Source of the DNA: Pararge aegeria
Taxonomy: Eukaryota; Arthropoda; Insecta; Lepidoptera; Nymphalidae
Length of the DNA: 64,000 nt
Assembly (NCBI RefSeq): GCF_905163445.1
Contig: NC_053194.1
Coordinates: 10,768,921 to 10,832,920 of the forward strand
Direction: 5' to 3'
Shown here: positions 32,470 through 41,700 of the stretch, piece after piece
How the letters are laid out: each line of letters begins with the position of its first letter
Numbering within the stretch: the stretch's first letter is position 1
Program-made: the position numbers and the translations under genes
Notes under the pieces: generated by a model
What the model was told of the DNA's origin: nothing
Database searches by the model: none
Seen by the model: the letters and a program-made list of their open reading frames with translations, nothing else

Positions 32470-32989
32470 AATTCTGGTAATACGGCTTCAATCGTCTTAT
32501 CATCGAGGAAGAGCTCATGACTATCATCAGTATCGCTATCAACAAAGCTGTACCATAATAGGTATTTGTGTTTGCTCTACAAAATATTTTAAACATACAT
32601 CCATCAAAATATGTCTTCCAGGTCTTTCAGGTCAGGTCTTCAATTTGAGATCTCTCCAATCAAAAAGCATATAATGTTTTTGAAATGCTATTCTTCAGAT
32701 TATGTAAAGTATTGTTACAGGTGAAGAATCACAAAGTCGGTATTAAATTAATATCAAATTAAAATGGATAATATCAAGTTGCAAAAAGCATCGCGAAAAT
32801 ATTATCGGGTGCAACCCGCCAATTTTTATTTTTCCCGGTAAGAGATAGATCGCTTAAGCGATTTTACGGAAAATTAATTTTGGCAGTGAGCGACAGGGCG
32901 CGGTCCCGTGCGATGATTTGTTGCGAAGCGAACGTGCTCCCTACACATTCACTTTATGACGTGCAATATTTGCTAAAAAATTGCTGCTT
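32470..32989. other. No gene; GC-richer patch near 32880-32950
   Basis: CGCTTAAGCG and neighbouring short inverted repeats occur near 32850. Nothing recognised. Confidence 0.4.
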
Positions 32990-33225
32990 TTTATTATAAG
33001 ACATGCTGCCATGGTGCCGTGTGGTGTCACCACTACAGATCAGAATACACAGCAGCATAACCGGGAATGGGCAGCAGCGCCCTCTATGCTACTACTAACA
33101 TCTACTGCGATCACCAACGCGCCTGTCCAGTGTGGTGATTATGTGGGCAAACCCTTCCGTTGGTAAAGCCCATTAGTACAGCAGAGGACTGCTATATAAT
33201 TTTGATGGATGGTGGATTATGAGAC
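32990..33225 (+). mobile_element. Unclassified interspersed repeat
   Basis: GTGCCGTGTGGTGTCACCAC, AACCGGGAATGGGCAGCAGC and CCAGTGTGGTGATTATG are blocks I remember as recurring in moth and butterfly genomes. A 61-codon frame spans it but is not informative. No second copy in the window. Confidence 0.35.
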
Positions 33226-33309
33226 TGGCATTATCCTGCTTAATTTGCTGACAAATATAGCCAATATTATGTTTTTTTTTTAATATCCAAACACTCATTC
33301 TGTACCAAT

Positions 33310-33530
33310 CTATAGAATGAGTATATGGATATTAAAAAAAAAACAAATATTGTAAATGCGATTGTGTGTTTCATTTCTTTCCATCCATCTCTCTCTCTCT
33401 CTTTAATCATGGAGACGTTTAGCATAGTGTTAATTGAAATGGCGGAGAGTAACATAAGCATCTTTTTATCCCTGAAAAACGGTTCCCACAGGATTCGTAA
33501 TAAACGCGGATGAAGAATGCGAAAGTGTGT
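33310..33530. mobile_element. Helitron-like element debris
   Basis: ACGGTTCCCACAGGATT and GCGAAAGTGTG blocks match the other Helitron-like fragments at 41517-41700 and 33895-34099. Opposing frames (62 and 64 codons) across a (CT)n run are artefacts. Confidence 0.4.
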
Positions 33531-33617
33531 TCGTTTTTTTGTTTGTTACCGACGGTCAGCTCAACCGTGCAACTGATTTTGTTTACATTTGGCAAACATG
33601 TAGTTCGCATCCTTGTT

Positions 33618-33880
33618 TGACGGCCGACTGGCGCAGTGGGCAGCGACCCTGCTTTCTGAGTCCAAGAAAGTGGGTTCGATTCCCACAACTGGAAAATGTT
33701 TGTGTGATGAACATGAGTGTTTTTTAGTGTCTGGGTGTTTATCTGTATATTATAAGTATTTATGTATATTATTCATAAAAATATTCATCAGTCATCTTAG
33801 TACCCATAACACAAGCTACGTTTACTTTGGGGCTAGATGGCGATGTGTTTATTGTCGTAGTATATTTATTTATTATTTAT
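33618..33880 (+). mobile_element. SINE family A, full length (best copy)
   Basis: All parts are present: TGACGGCCGAC, an A box TGGCGCAGTGGG (33629-33640), a B box GGTTCGATTCC (33673-33683), the body with TGTTTGTGTGATGAACATGA, the block TTTGGGGCTAGATGGCGATG and a TTTA tail. It serves as the reference for the other eleven copies. The internal boxes make it a Pol III transcription unit in principle. Frames that run through it, including 94 codons from 33613, are not genes. Confidence 0.95.
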
Positions 33881-33894
33881 CCTGGAGATGGACA

Positions 33895-34099
33895 TAGGAT
33901 TATATTTATCCAGCACAAGCTGCTGGTAAAAGTTACCCACGAGATTTAAAAAAAAGCATTTCTTAGTGTGATTTAGCAAACATAGTTTGCATTCTGGAAA
34001 AAGCCATGGGATACATTTTACCACTAGAAAAAAAAATGCTTCCTGTGGGATTTTTGTAATCCCAAAATAAATGCAGATGCAGACGCGGGAAACGGCTAG
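33895..34099 (+). mobile_element. Helitron-like 3' portion ending in CTAG
   Basis: GTTACCCACGAGATTT and TTCCTGTGGGATTTTTGTAAT resemble internal Helitron blocks, and GCAGACGCGGGAAACGGCTAG followed by T resembles a Helitron 3' end (CTAG at 34096-34099). No 5' end was found. Confidence 0.5.
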
Positions 34100-34280
34100 T
34101 GATACCTATAAAACAGTGACTGTGATAAAGCCTACTGTGATAAAGATTAATTGGCAGATGCAAGACGCCTCCGCTGGGATATATTCCAAAGCAATCTTCC
34201 TGAGAAAATATCCTAGCAATGTGCTGAGAGAGCATTTTTAGAAAATCGTTCCTTAGTAGGTGCATCGGAGGATGAAAGCA

Positions 34281-34412
34281 TGATGCTGTCTATGATGGTA
34301 GCGGGTTTACCTGTTACGAAGTATGGCAATTATATTAAACCCATACCCCGTTCTACGTGCATAGTACCGCAACGCTAAATCGCTTGACACTGGCACGTAT
34401 TTGTAGGTATTA
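34281..34412 (-). mobile_element. SINE family B middle fragment
   Basis: TGATGCTGTCTATGATGGTAGCGGG, TACCGCAACGCTAAATCGCTTG match family B in minus orientation. Head and tail are lost. Confidence 0.7.
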
Positions 34413-34530
34413 AATTGCTTTAAAGCATTGAGATATTATAGTTCAAAAGATCACCAGACACTTTAGTAGCCATGAACATCGTTAAAAGAGCATAACTGAA
34501 TGTTGAACGATACGAACTCTACATCCCTGA

Positions 34531-34576
34531 CCTCTTTTATTCTCCTCTCCGGTAGAGGAGAGGAGAATAAAAGAGG
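34531..34576. repeat. Hairpin, 20-bp perfect arms, 6-bp spacer
   Basis: CCTCTTTTATTCTCCTCTCC at 34531-34550 is followed, after GGTAGA, by its exact reverse complement at 34557-34576. Confidence 0.95.
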
Positions 34577-34632
34577 CCAGGTCTTCGGAGTAGAAAAAAC
34601 AAGAGAGAGAAACAACATCTGAGAAAAAATGA

Positions 34633-34968
34633 AAATAAATATACTACGACAATACACATACCGCCATCTAGTCCCAAAGTAAGCGTAGCTTGTGTTATTA
34701 GGTTACTAGGATGACTGATGATTTTTTTTATGAATATAATGCACATAAATACTTAGAATATATATATAAACATGTTGGCATTATGGCTAAGATAACTGAT
34801 GAATATTTTTATGAATAATATACATAAATACTTTTAATATACATATAAACACCCAGAACTGAAAAACATTCATGTTCTTCACACAAACATTTCCAGTTGT
34901 GGGAATCGAACCCACGGCCTTGGACTCAGAAAGCAGGGTCGCTGCCCACTGCGCCAATCGGCCGTCAA
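34633..34968 (-). mobile_element. SINE family A with doubled body
   Basis: From the high-coordinate side the minus-strand copy has a complete head and B box, then a body with GTATATTAAAAGTATTTATG and the CATCAGTTATCTTAG region, and then a second body segment repeating the same blocks (TATATTCTAAGTATTTATGTGC and ATCATCAGTCATCC) before the final GGACTAGATGGCGGTATG block. The doubling makes it about 70 bp longer than the family norm, so it is an internal tandem duplication or a SINE landing in a SINE. Confidence 0.9.
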
Positions 34969-35889
34969 AATTGTATTTACAAATTTCAAATAATCTTGCT
35001 CATTCATAACCAGATAGAAGGATTTCCTTATCACATATTCCAGACAATCATTGCATGGTAGAGCTTTAACAAAATTAAATCCGACTCGCGAATAAAACGC
35101 CATGTACATAACTCGTAAAAAAAGGTTAATGTTTATTTGAATATACGTAATAAAGTCCACTCATAAACCTTCACCTGGGTGGTGTGGCCGTAAAGCCCAA
35201 AAATATTAAATTATATGGCAGCAAAAAATGCGGATTATCTGTTGGGCTATAATACAACCTTAGCTTGACTTAATTGTATAGTCCAATTAAATCATTCGCA
35301 CTTATAACTTTCCAAGAAGACGATAAGATTGCCAATGGTCCCATTTGGTTCTGTCAACTGACAAAATGTTGATTATGTTTATTGTGATATCGTTGTCTAT
35401 ATCCCTTCCATTTGAATGACTTTAGCTTACAAAGCGTAATAGGAGAATAATGTTTGATAGTTTTAGGGTAATGTAGATATTAGTCTTCCTTAGTACTTCC
35501 TTTAGTCTTTCTTAGGTATGACTAATAAGTCATATTTAGGTATTTCACTCGAAACATCTTTCTAAAAAATGCGATTCAGAAGCGCCTTTGACTCTTTACA
35601 TACCCACATTTTATCATTTTGACATGATTGAGAGGGGATACAAAACCCCTTATCGATTACAAGTAATTATAAAAAAGGAATTTTTGTTTTACTTAGAAAA
35701 ACAGTACGTTATATCATATAACATTGAGTATTCATAACACACAGCACACTGTGTTTTGCTTAGAAGGTAAAGGTTATTTGCCTTATAGGGCGAAACTTTA
35801 TGGAACGAGCGAAATGTTAGGGACGAACTACTTCTAATATTATTCTAAAATGAGTTCCCTTAGAAATATTTAAATTAAAAATTATTGTA
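34969..35889. other. No recognised feature
   Basis: AT-rich DNA; the open frame at 34879-35160 is partly SINE and not a gene. Confidence 0.5.
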
Positions 35890-35972
35890 AAATTTTGCAA
35901 CCATAGGATTTGAACCTGAACCACTCCAGCAATAACTGCTTGAGTGCTTTTCCACGGTTCTCGTACCGCCGA
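35890..35972 (-). mobile_element. Possible tRNA-derived SINE head
   Basis: The minus strand contains GTGGTTCAGGTTCAAATCCTA, a good B box. An A box is not clear. No body follows. Confidence 0.3.
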
Positions 35973-36142
35973 CACAATGCTGAAATTAAACCTGGATTAA
36001 AAATTGCAGCTTTTTTAATTTTTGCACTAATAAAAATTATTTTAAATTTGCGCTCAAAGGCCCAAACACCAAAAACAAAAGAATCACGTTCTTATTTTAC
36101 GTTAACTGCAAATCAATTTATTTCCATCTCGATTATTTAGTT

Positions 36143-36370
36143 ATCTATCGCCACCTAGCCTGAAAATAAGCGTCGCCTGTGTTTTTGGTACTAAAGTAAC
36201 TGATGGATATTTTTGTGAATAATATCCATTAATACTTATAATATATTAATAAACAACCAGATTCATGATCATTGAAAACCATTCATGTTCATCACACAAA
36301 ACATTTTCCAGTTGTGGGGACCCACAGCCTTGAACTCAGGTAAATGCCCACTGCGCCAATCGGCCGTCAA
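36143..36370 (-). mobile_element. SINE family A, diverged
   Basis: The order is the family order (CGGCCGTCAA at the high end, CTAGCCTGAAAATAAGCG at the low end) but with many substitutions and a shortened head (CAGTTGTGGGGACCCACAGCC). It is one of the oldest copies here. Confidence 0.85.
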
Positions 36371-37254
36371 AAGGTCTATATCGGTAAAGAACACATAACA
36401 TAGTTGGTATGCGTAGACACATCTCACAAACAGTGCTAGTAGTTATACCTCTGCAATTAATCGGGTGAAATGCGATACCAGCCTCCGGTCTGTCGTCAGA
36501 AGCGTAATGCACCGTGATTTACGTTCTACCAGCACGCCGTTCATCTTATTACCACGTTCAATAACTTTATCATCGGCTTCGAAAAGAGAGGCAAAAACGC
36601 CAAACGAAAATGATCTTTACGATACAACATAAATGCGTGCGCCATAATCTCTGAGAAAAATTGTTTTAGAAGATGATCATTATTAACACGTTAACCAGTT
36701 TTTGAAGAGACATGTAGATAAATAGTTGCTCTTATGTATTGAATTTTGTTAAATTTATGTTTTAATTGTATTTTCTATAATCTGGTATCTTCTTCGAATG
36801 GCCCAAAACATAGTATAAAATCATAAAATCGGCAAGCTCTAAAGTACAAACCAACGGTTCTAATAATTAACAAGTTCATCGGCATCCTGAAATAGTTAAT
36901 TTAGTTTTGTTATAAAGTTAAATATTAAATTTAACAGCGGATAGCCTGTCATATAAAACGTCTAAAAGGAAAAATATATTTTGTATTCAGTTTACAGTTT
37001 CAAAATTATAAGCGGGGCGTATTAAAACTAAGTAGAGTTATATTTCGAATCGTGTACGTATAAATTATTTTTGTAGAAAGGTTTTCTATTAGTACGAGAT
37101 TTCTCAAACTGGAAGCGACAACAACGGTTCTCAGGTACGATAAACTTTAACTCCAGTGTAAAATATACCTAGCTGTCGTTTTCTTAAAGCTCAAAATCCT
37201 TTGAACAACATCTTGTTTTTTACCGAAATAGTTGATGGACCAAGCAGTTAGCAC
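36371..37254. other. No recognised feature
   Basis: AT-rich DNA. Confidence 0.5.
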
Positions 37255-37445
37255 ACCTGTAGTGAGTGGAAAACCATCGCCTCTAAATAGACATGCAAGG
37301 AAAACATCCTGCAAAGTGTTGCCCTGAGTCCATCAACCTGAGGCGTAGATGTGAAGCCTCATGCGCCTGTAACTACACCGGCAACCACGTCCTGCAGACC
37401 GGAACAGAACATTGCAACAATGCTGCTTAGCGGAAGATATAAGCA
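37255..37445 (+). mobile_element. Interspersed repeat family C, plus copy
   Basis: AAACCATCGCCTCTAAATAG, ACATGCAAGGAAAACATCCTGC, GTGAAGCCTCATGCGCC, GACCGGAACAGAACATTGC and ATGCTGCTTAGCGG follow the same order as 60140-60290 and the reverse of 17614-17835. Confidence 0.75.
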
Positions 37446-37479
37446 TGTCGAGTTATAAAGATAGCTTTAAAATTAAATA

Positions 37480-37764
37480 AATAAATAAATAGTTTATTTT
37501 TTCCAAATTTTTAGAGGTTTAACAAGATTGCAAGTTTGGAACCTTCTTTTAGATGTAGTAGTACTACACCTGTATCAGAAGACTCCGCTCTTCCATAACA
37601 ATATCCGTTGTATGCGTAAAAGAAGTAAGTTGCGTTTTAAAATATTAAAATATTATATATTTAAGCAAATTAACGTTGTGCGTGTGTGCGCGTGTGTATG
37701 TGATATGTGGGTGAGTGACACACCCACTCACTCACACACACACAGTGTGTGAGTGAGTGTGTGG

Positions 37765-37797
<33 letters not shown>

Positions 37798-38165
37798 ATG
37801 AGTGAGAGTGTAAATGTGTATAATACGAATAATAGATGTGCTTCAAGTGATTATATAATCCGCTTTAAAAGGTTTTCCACATCTTCGTAACTAAGAGATG
37901 AGAGGTACTCAACAAGAATTTTTCTGCAGGCATGTACGTTTAAGGGATTTATATTGAGTTTCTTATTAATCAAATTATACAAATAATGAGATTGCCGTTG
38001 GAATTGATTACGGGCAAATTTAGTCCTGGCAGGATGTGTTTTGGCTACAATGTCTTTACGACGTTTACAAAGACTGTCAATTGAGTGTGGCAGGGACAAA
38101 TTATGGACTACTTCAAAACAAGGCGCTTTCTTTATTTTATTTTTAAAAATTACAAACTTCCTTTC
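37480..38165 (-). mobile_element. 5'-truncated LINE: ORF2 C-terminus and 3' region
   Basis: The minus-strand frame from about 38165 to the stop near 37851 (about 94 codons, no ATG) reads SLPHSIDSLCKRRKDIV, then ARNQFQRQSHYLYNLINKKL and VEYLSSLSYEDVENLL. This layout (basic residues, aromatic YLYNLINK, then a leucine-rich end) is that of the C-terminus of LINE reverse-transcriptase proteins of the Jockey/CR1 kind. The 3' region contains a long TG/CA microsatellite and finishes in AATAAACTATTTATTTATTT. The RT and endonuclease are missing. Clade is not certain. Confidence 0.75.
37678..37796. repeat. TG/CA microsatellite with inverted segment
   Basis: GTGTGTG runs at 37678-37700 and 37767-37796 flank an inversion: CACACCCACTCACTCACACAC (37718 onwards) faces GTGTGTGAGTGAGTGTGTGGG. 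A copy change of orientation inside a microsatellite makes the stretch hairpin-prone. Confidence 0.85.
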
Positions 38166-38177
38166 ATTTATATATTA

Positions 38178-38661
38178 CTAGATGTGCCCTGCGGCTTTGC
38201 CTACGTAACTTTGAGAGGCAGTGTACTGCTACATAGTCTACATCTATAGTCATATATGAGATTTAGTCATTTTTTTTTTCTCAAACATTTTTTTATCTCA
38301 CTTAATGTTTTTTTTTCAATGAAAAGTGTACTCAGTGGCGTGCATAGAGGGTATGCACAGGGTATGCAGATGATATAAAATGGACAAAAACTCCAGTACG
38401 AGATATAAAAAACTTAAGGATAGGCATTGTTAGAGTTATAAAAAGTCTATCCTTAAGTTTTTATAACTCGTACAAAAGATTTTCTTCATTTTGTATCATC
38501 TGCATGCCCTGTGCATACCCTCTATGCACGCCACTGAGTGTACTATATTATTTCTAATACCATCAAGAATTTGTATAACAAGTTTCATGAAGATCGGTTC
38601 AGAAGTTTTCGCGTGAAAGGGTAACAAACAAACTTACATTCACATTTATAATATTAGGGAT
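38178..38661 (-). mobile_element. Helitron-like non-autonomous element with nested MITE
   Basis: Read on the minus strand it opens CCCTAATATTATAAATGTGA, continues GTTACCCTTTCACGCGAAAAC and GATCTTCATGAAACTTG, and finishes GGCAAAGCCGCAGGGCACATCTAG (CTAG at 38178-38181). The family is very common in Lepidoptera, and the CTAG end suggests Helitron ancestry. A hAT-type MITE has inserted at 38333. Confidence 0.6.
38325..38544. mobile_element. hAT-type foldback MITE with 8-bp target duplication
   Basis: The element is 38333-38536 (204 bp), flanked on both sides by AGTGTACT (38325-38332 and 38537-38544). The termini CAGTGGCGTGCATAGAGGG are exactly inverted, and the inverted repeats extend about 90 bp inward with few mismatches, leaving a central spacer of about 30 bp. 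The 8-bp duplication and CAGTGGCG ends point to hAT transposases. It has no coding capacity, so it would have moved with a transposase made elsewhere. The clean duplication shows a fairly recent insertion, younger than the Helitron-like host. Confidence 0.93.
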
Positions 38662-38664
38662 TGA

Positions 38665-38855
38665 TAAATAAATATACTACGACAATACACACATCGCATC
38701 TAGCCCCAAAGTAAACATAGCTTGTGTTATTAGGTTACTAGGATGACTGATGTTTTTTTTTTTTATGAATATAATGCACATAAATACTTAGAATATACAT
38801 ATAACACACCCATACACTGAAAAACATTCATGCTCATTACACAAAAAAAATTCCA
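38665..38855 (-). mobile_element. SINE family A, head missing
   Basis: Body and GGGGCTAGATGCGATGTGTG block are present. The copy stops at TTTTTTTTGTGTAATGAGC, so the whole tRNA-like head with both boxes is gone. It starts four bases after the Helitron-like element. Confidence 0.85.
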
Positions 38856-39301
38856 ACCTTTTCAAATATGTATGATAAAACAGTACATTACATTCGATAA
38901 ATTGAAAAAAAATCTTATCAGGGGAAATAATAAAATCGATTAAGAATACAATACAGCATTTAACAAGAAAACGGCACGACAGAAACTCAAAATTTTAATG
39001 CCCTAATAACTGATATAATGTACCAAATTACATTCTAAACCCAGAGTGGTTTAAGATTAGGGATAAAAAAAGAGTTCCTTCCAGATAACTATGTTTCTGT
39101 CAATTTTACAGCATACTTGTACACTATTTATGTATAAAGTGAACCGATTTTTTATAGATAAACCGATTTTATTATTTTTTCACTAGTAAGTTTGTATCAT
39201 TATCTTGGTTAGGCCCAATTTTTGATGAAAATGTTGTGAATATTATTGTACATAAAGGACATGACTCCCTAGCTAACACAAGCAAACCCATTACTTGAGA
39301 C
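38856..39301. other. No gene; possible poly-A signal at 39168-39173 (minus)
   Basis: AT-rich DNA. An AATAAA in minus orientation lies about 130 bp beyond the stop of the exon-like frame at 39302-39619, which would suit a 3' UTR if that frame is real. Confidence 0.35.
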
Positions 39302-39619
39302 TTAAATATATTCATATCGAATGTTTAACTTTAAGAGTTTTATTTGACGAAATACTGGTAAGATACTTTCATATTCGAAAACATCGGGCGAGTTATACAG
39401 TCTCATACTCAGAGTATTGATGTCGTGTGAAATTGATTCATATTCAACCCGCAACGCCTCCAGGCGGTGGTTAACACGATTGAAATTCGACATGTTATCC
39501 ACTGAAACGCACCAGTAATGAGATGCAAATGAGTCCAGTGGAACAAAAACTTGATACATTGAGTAAGGGTGAATTCTCATGGCCCTGAATACAACGAACA
39601 GTGACGTTCCCAATTCAAA
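39302..39619 (-). CDS. Orphan terminal-exon-like frame, unknown product
   Basis: On the minus strand the acceptor-like stretch TCTATTAAGTTTCAG ends at 39620, and exactly 105 codons plus a stop (318 bp) follow in phase 0. The product starts FELGTSLFVVFRAMRIHPYS, continues MYQVFVPLDSFASHYWCVSV, then has a helical, charged segment (NHRLEALRVEYESISHDINT) and ends KLLKLNIRYEYI. The composition is protein-like, with Trp, Cys, spaced Tyr and heptad-like Leu/Ile that could form a short coiled coil at residues 55-80. I do not recognise the family. A minus-strand AATAAA lies about 130 bp beyond the stop. Upstream exons were not found in the next kilobase. It may be the last exon of a host gene with a long intron, or a remnant of an unknown mobile element. 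Confidence 0.35.
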   Translation of the reverse strand, partial: FELGTSLFVVFRAMRIHPYSMYQVFVPLDSFASHYWCVSVDNMSNFNRVNHRLEALRVEYESISHDINTLSMRLYNSPDVFEYESILPVFRQIKLLKLNIRYEYI

Positions 39620-40295
39620 CTGAAACTTAATAGAATCATCATGAAATGATGGAGGATATTAGTCTTAAAGCTCATTCAGAACTACCGCGCTGCGATAACA
39701 AATTGTTACGGGTTTACGTAAAATGACACACTGAGACACTTTATCTATAAAACATTTAATTACAGAGACATTACAAGTTAACTACAGCTAGTTACTGCAA
39801 GCTAAAACGAATTCTACGTTATGCCTATATACTAAAAGCCTAATTAGTTTGGACGCCAGGAGAGTTTTTTGATGAAGGATCGGAACTCTGCCAAAAACCA
39901 GTGGACCTCGGCTAGCTGATCTCAGGGGTTTAGTAATTTTGTAGTGCCAGGGTGGAAAAGGGCATTTCTTCAGGCTACGACAATAGAAAGAATATTTTAA
40001 GCATAAAACTATGCAAAGCTAAGCAAATAGTTTAATCTACAAAACAATTTGTGCAGCTTACCCCTTTTTGGAACACAAATCTCACTCACTTAATTATCGA
40101 CCGCACATTGCAAATCGATTATAAGATTTCTTGATAAAATCAAAATAGCTCAAATAACGTAATTATATCCACCGAATATGGTTCTGTCCCATTAGACAGC
40201 TGACCGCTAAATGGCCGTGACCGCACATCGTCTCCGCGATATGTGAAAACAAATTATAAAACATAAAAAGTAGAAAAAGTACAACTTTTAGACTA
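39620..40295. other. No recognised feature
   Basis: AT-rich DNA that would be intronic if the 39302-39619 frame is an exon. No donor or exon was recognised. Confidence 0.4.
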
Positions 40296-40366
40296 GGATT
40301 CGAACTCGGATGCGGCGTTATACGTCTGGCCATTCGACCACTGCGCTGTCGGCTATCGCAACGACC
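40296..40366 (-). mobile_element. tRNA-derived SINE head
   Basis: On the minus strand CGACAGCGCAGTGGTCGAATGG supplies the A box and CGAGTTCGAATCCTAG the B box at tRNA-like spacing. The stems do not close, so it is not a tRNA gene. The body after it is unrecognisable. Confidence 0.6.
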
Positions 40367-40671
40367 GGCGTGAAAATAAGAAACCAGTACTACTAAGCTA
40401 ATACCTACATAATAAAATTCTTGATAGTCTGCTTGAAATTTCAATTTCGTATCTATAAACTTATCTGCTCTCGAACTTATTCTGTGCAGACACCGCGGAG
40501 AAGTTCACTTTGTTACCTCGTTCCTAATACGCACTGTGGAGGTTTATAATTTCGATTTGGCTTTTGATTTTCCCGGTACAAATTAATATGGACAACCTTC
40601 CTAAATAAAAAAATTCCCTTATTATGAAGTCAAGCTAGTTTTTAGTTCATTATGTAGAAGTTCGTATTTTC

Positions 40672-41175
40672 ATGCCTAGTGAGAAGGCATCATTAAGGGT
40701 TGCATCCACTGAGAGTGTAATTTCCATATATTTTGGTAATAAGAACTTCCGTTTTCGCCGGCGGACGTGTCACGCCGACACGGTAGCGAATGTTGGGCTC
40801 GAGTTTTGTGATTTCGAGAACTTCTCGAACTGTAAACTTGCGCATATTGGCAAGAAATTGTTGTTGTGTTCGGCAATCTTAACATTAACTGTGTTTAAAC
40901 TACTCTGTATTATAATGAATGAAAATACTGACCTTTACTATTTTGGTCGCGGAAGATGCATCAAGAGTTTTTTGTATTCTTACCACCTGTCCTGTTCTCT
41001 GTGCGGTCAAAGAACAGGACGCTCACGCTGTAGAAACATAGTCCATTTTCAGCATCCTAATGTCAGATATTCTTCTACTACTACTAATATCAATACCAGA
41101 TCACTTTTACACCACCCTTGCAAATTTTGCAACAATTTTAAGGTTATTCAAGGGACAGATAAATTTATTCCTTAA
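40672..41175 (+). other. Longest open frame in the window (167 codons), unrecognised
   Basis: An ATG opens 167 codons starting MPSEKASLRV. The product has a Cys-rich second half (SCSLCGQRTGRSRC, later PCKFCNN) but no domain I recognise. Inside the reading frame are a perfect palindrome TTCGAGAA-C-TTCTCGAA (40813-40829) and a 10-bp inverted repeat GTCCTGTTCT/AGAACAGGAC (about 40989-41020). There is no splice context or neighbouring gene. A frame this long is unusual for AT-rich DNA, but the composition does not look like a folded protein. Confidence 0.2.
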
Positions 41176-41322
41176 AAGCTGGCAACGGACTTGGTGGCTC
41201 CTCTGGTGCTGCAGATGTTCAGGGGCGGCGCTGATCTCTTAACATATTGACACCCATTCACCCGTTGGCCCGCTATCCTCAATAATTCGTCAAAAGTCGT
41301 CTATCGTCAAAACAAAATTAAC

Positions 41323-41518
41323 AACCTCCTTGGCGAAACGGTAAGCGCCGTGAATTTAAGTAGGAGGTCCCGTGCCATGTCGCGTACAGACCGATTAGGG
41401 TTACGACTACCATGCTCCGTAACAGGTTAGCCCGCTACATCTTAGACTGCATCATCGCTTACTACCAGGTGAGATTGCAGTCAAGGGCTAACTTGTAGTG
41501 GAATAAATAATAAAAAAA
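41323..41518 (+). mobile_element. SINE family B with internal deletion
   Basis: The head (CTTGGCGAAACGGTAAGCGCC) runs straight from CCCGTGCC into ATGTCGCGTACAGACCG, so the B-box region and linker are missing. The tail AACTTGTAGTGGAATAAATAA is complete. Confidence 0.85.
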
Positions 41519-41700
41519 ACTAATATTATAAATGCGAAAGGGTAGGTTTGTTCTTACTAACTAAGACACCTTTTAGCATAGAGTTAGATGAAAGAACGGA
41601 GACAGAAGCTTATTGTTATCGCAGGAAAGCAAACGGTTCCCACGGGATTTAAAAAAAAAACAATTATTAACGCGATCGGAGAACTCGGCTAACAGCTTGT
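41519..41700 (+). mobile_element. Helitron-like 5' portion
   Basis: It opens TAATATTATAAATGCGAAAG, has TTTTAGCATAGAGTTAGATG, and contains ACGGTTCCCACGGGATTT. The same blocks occur at 33310-33530 and 52798-52905. It sits directly after the SINE B tail. Confidence 0.5.

Noticed and set aside
33613..33897. 94-codon plus-strand frame; similar frames at 1049-1300, 8864-9184, 16252-16440 and 43133-43330
   Set aside because: All run through SINE family A copies and give the same repeat-derived peptides.
40813..40829. Heat-shock element (GAA/TTC repeats)
   Set aside because: The first GAA-TTC spacing is one base instead of two, and no promoter or gene lies next to it. It is recorded as a palindrome only.
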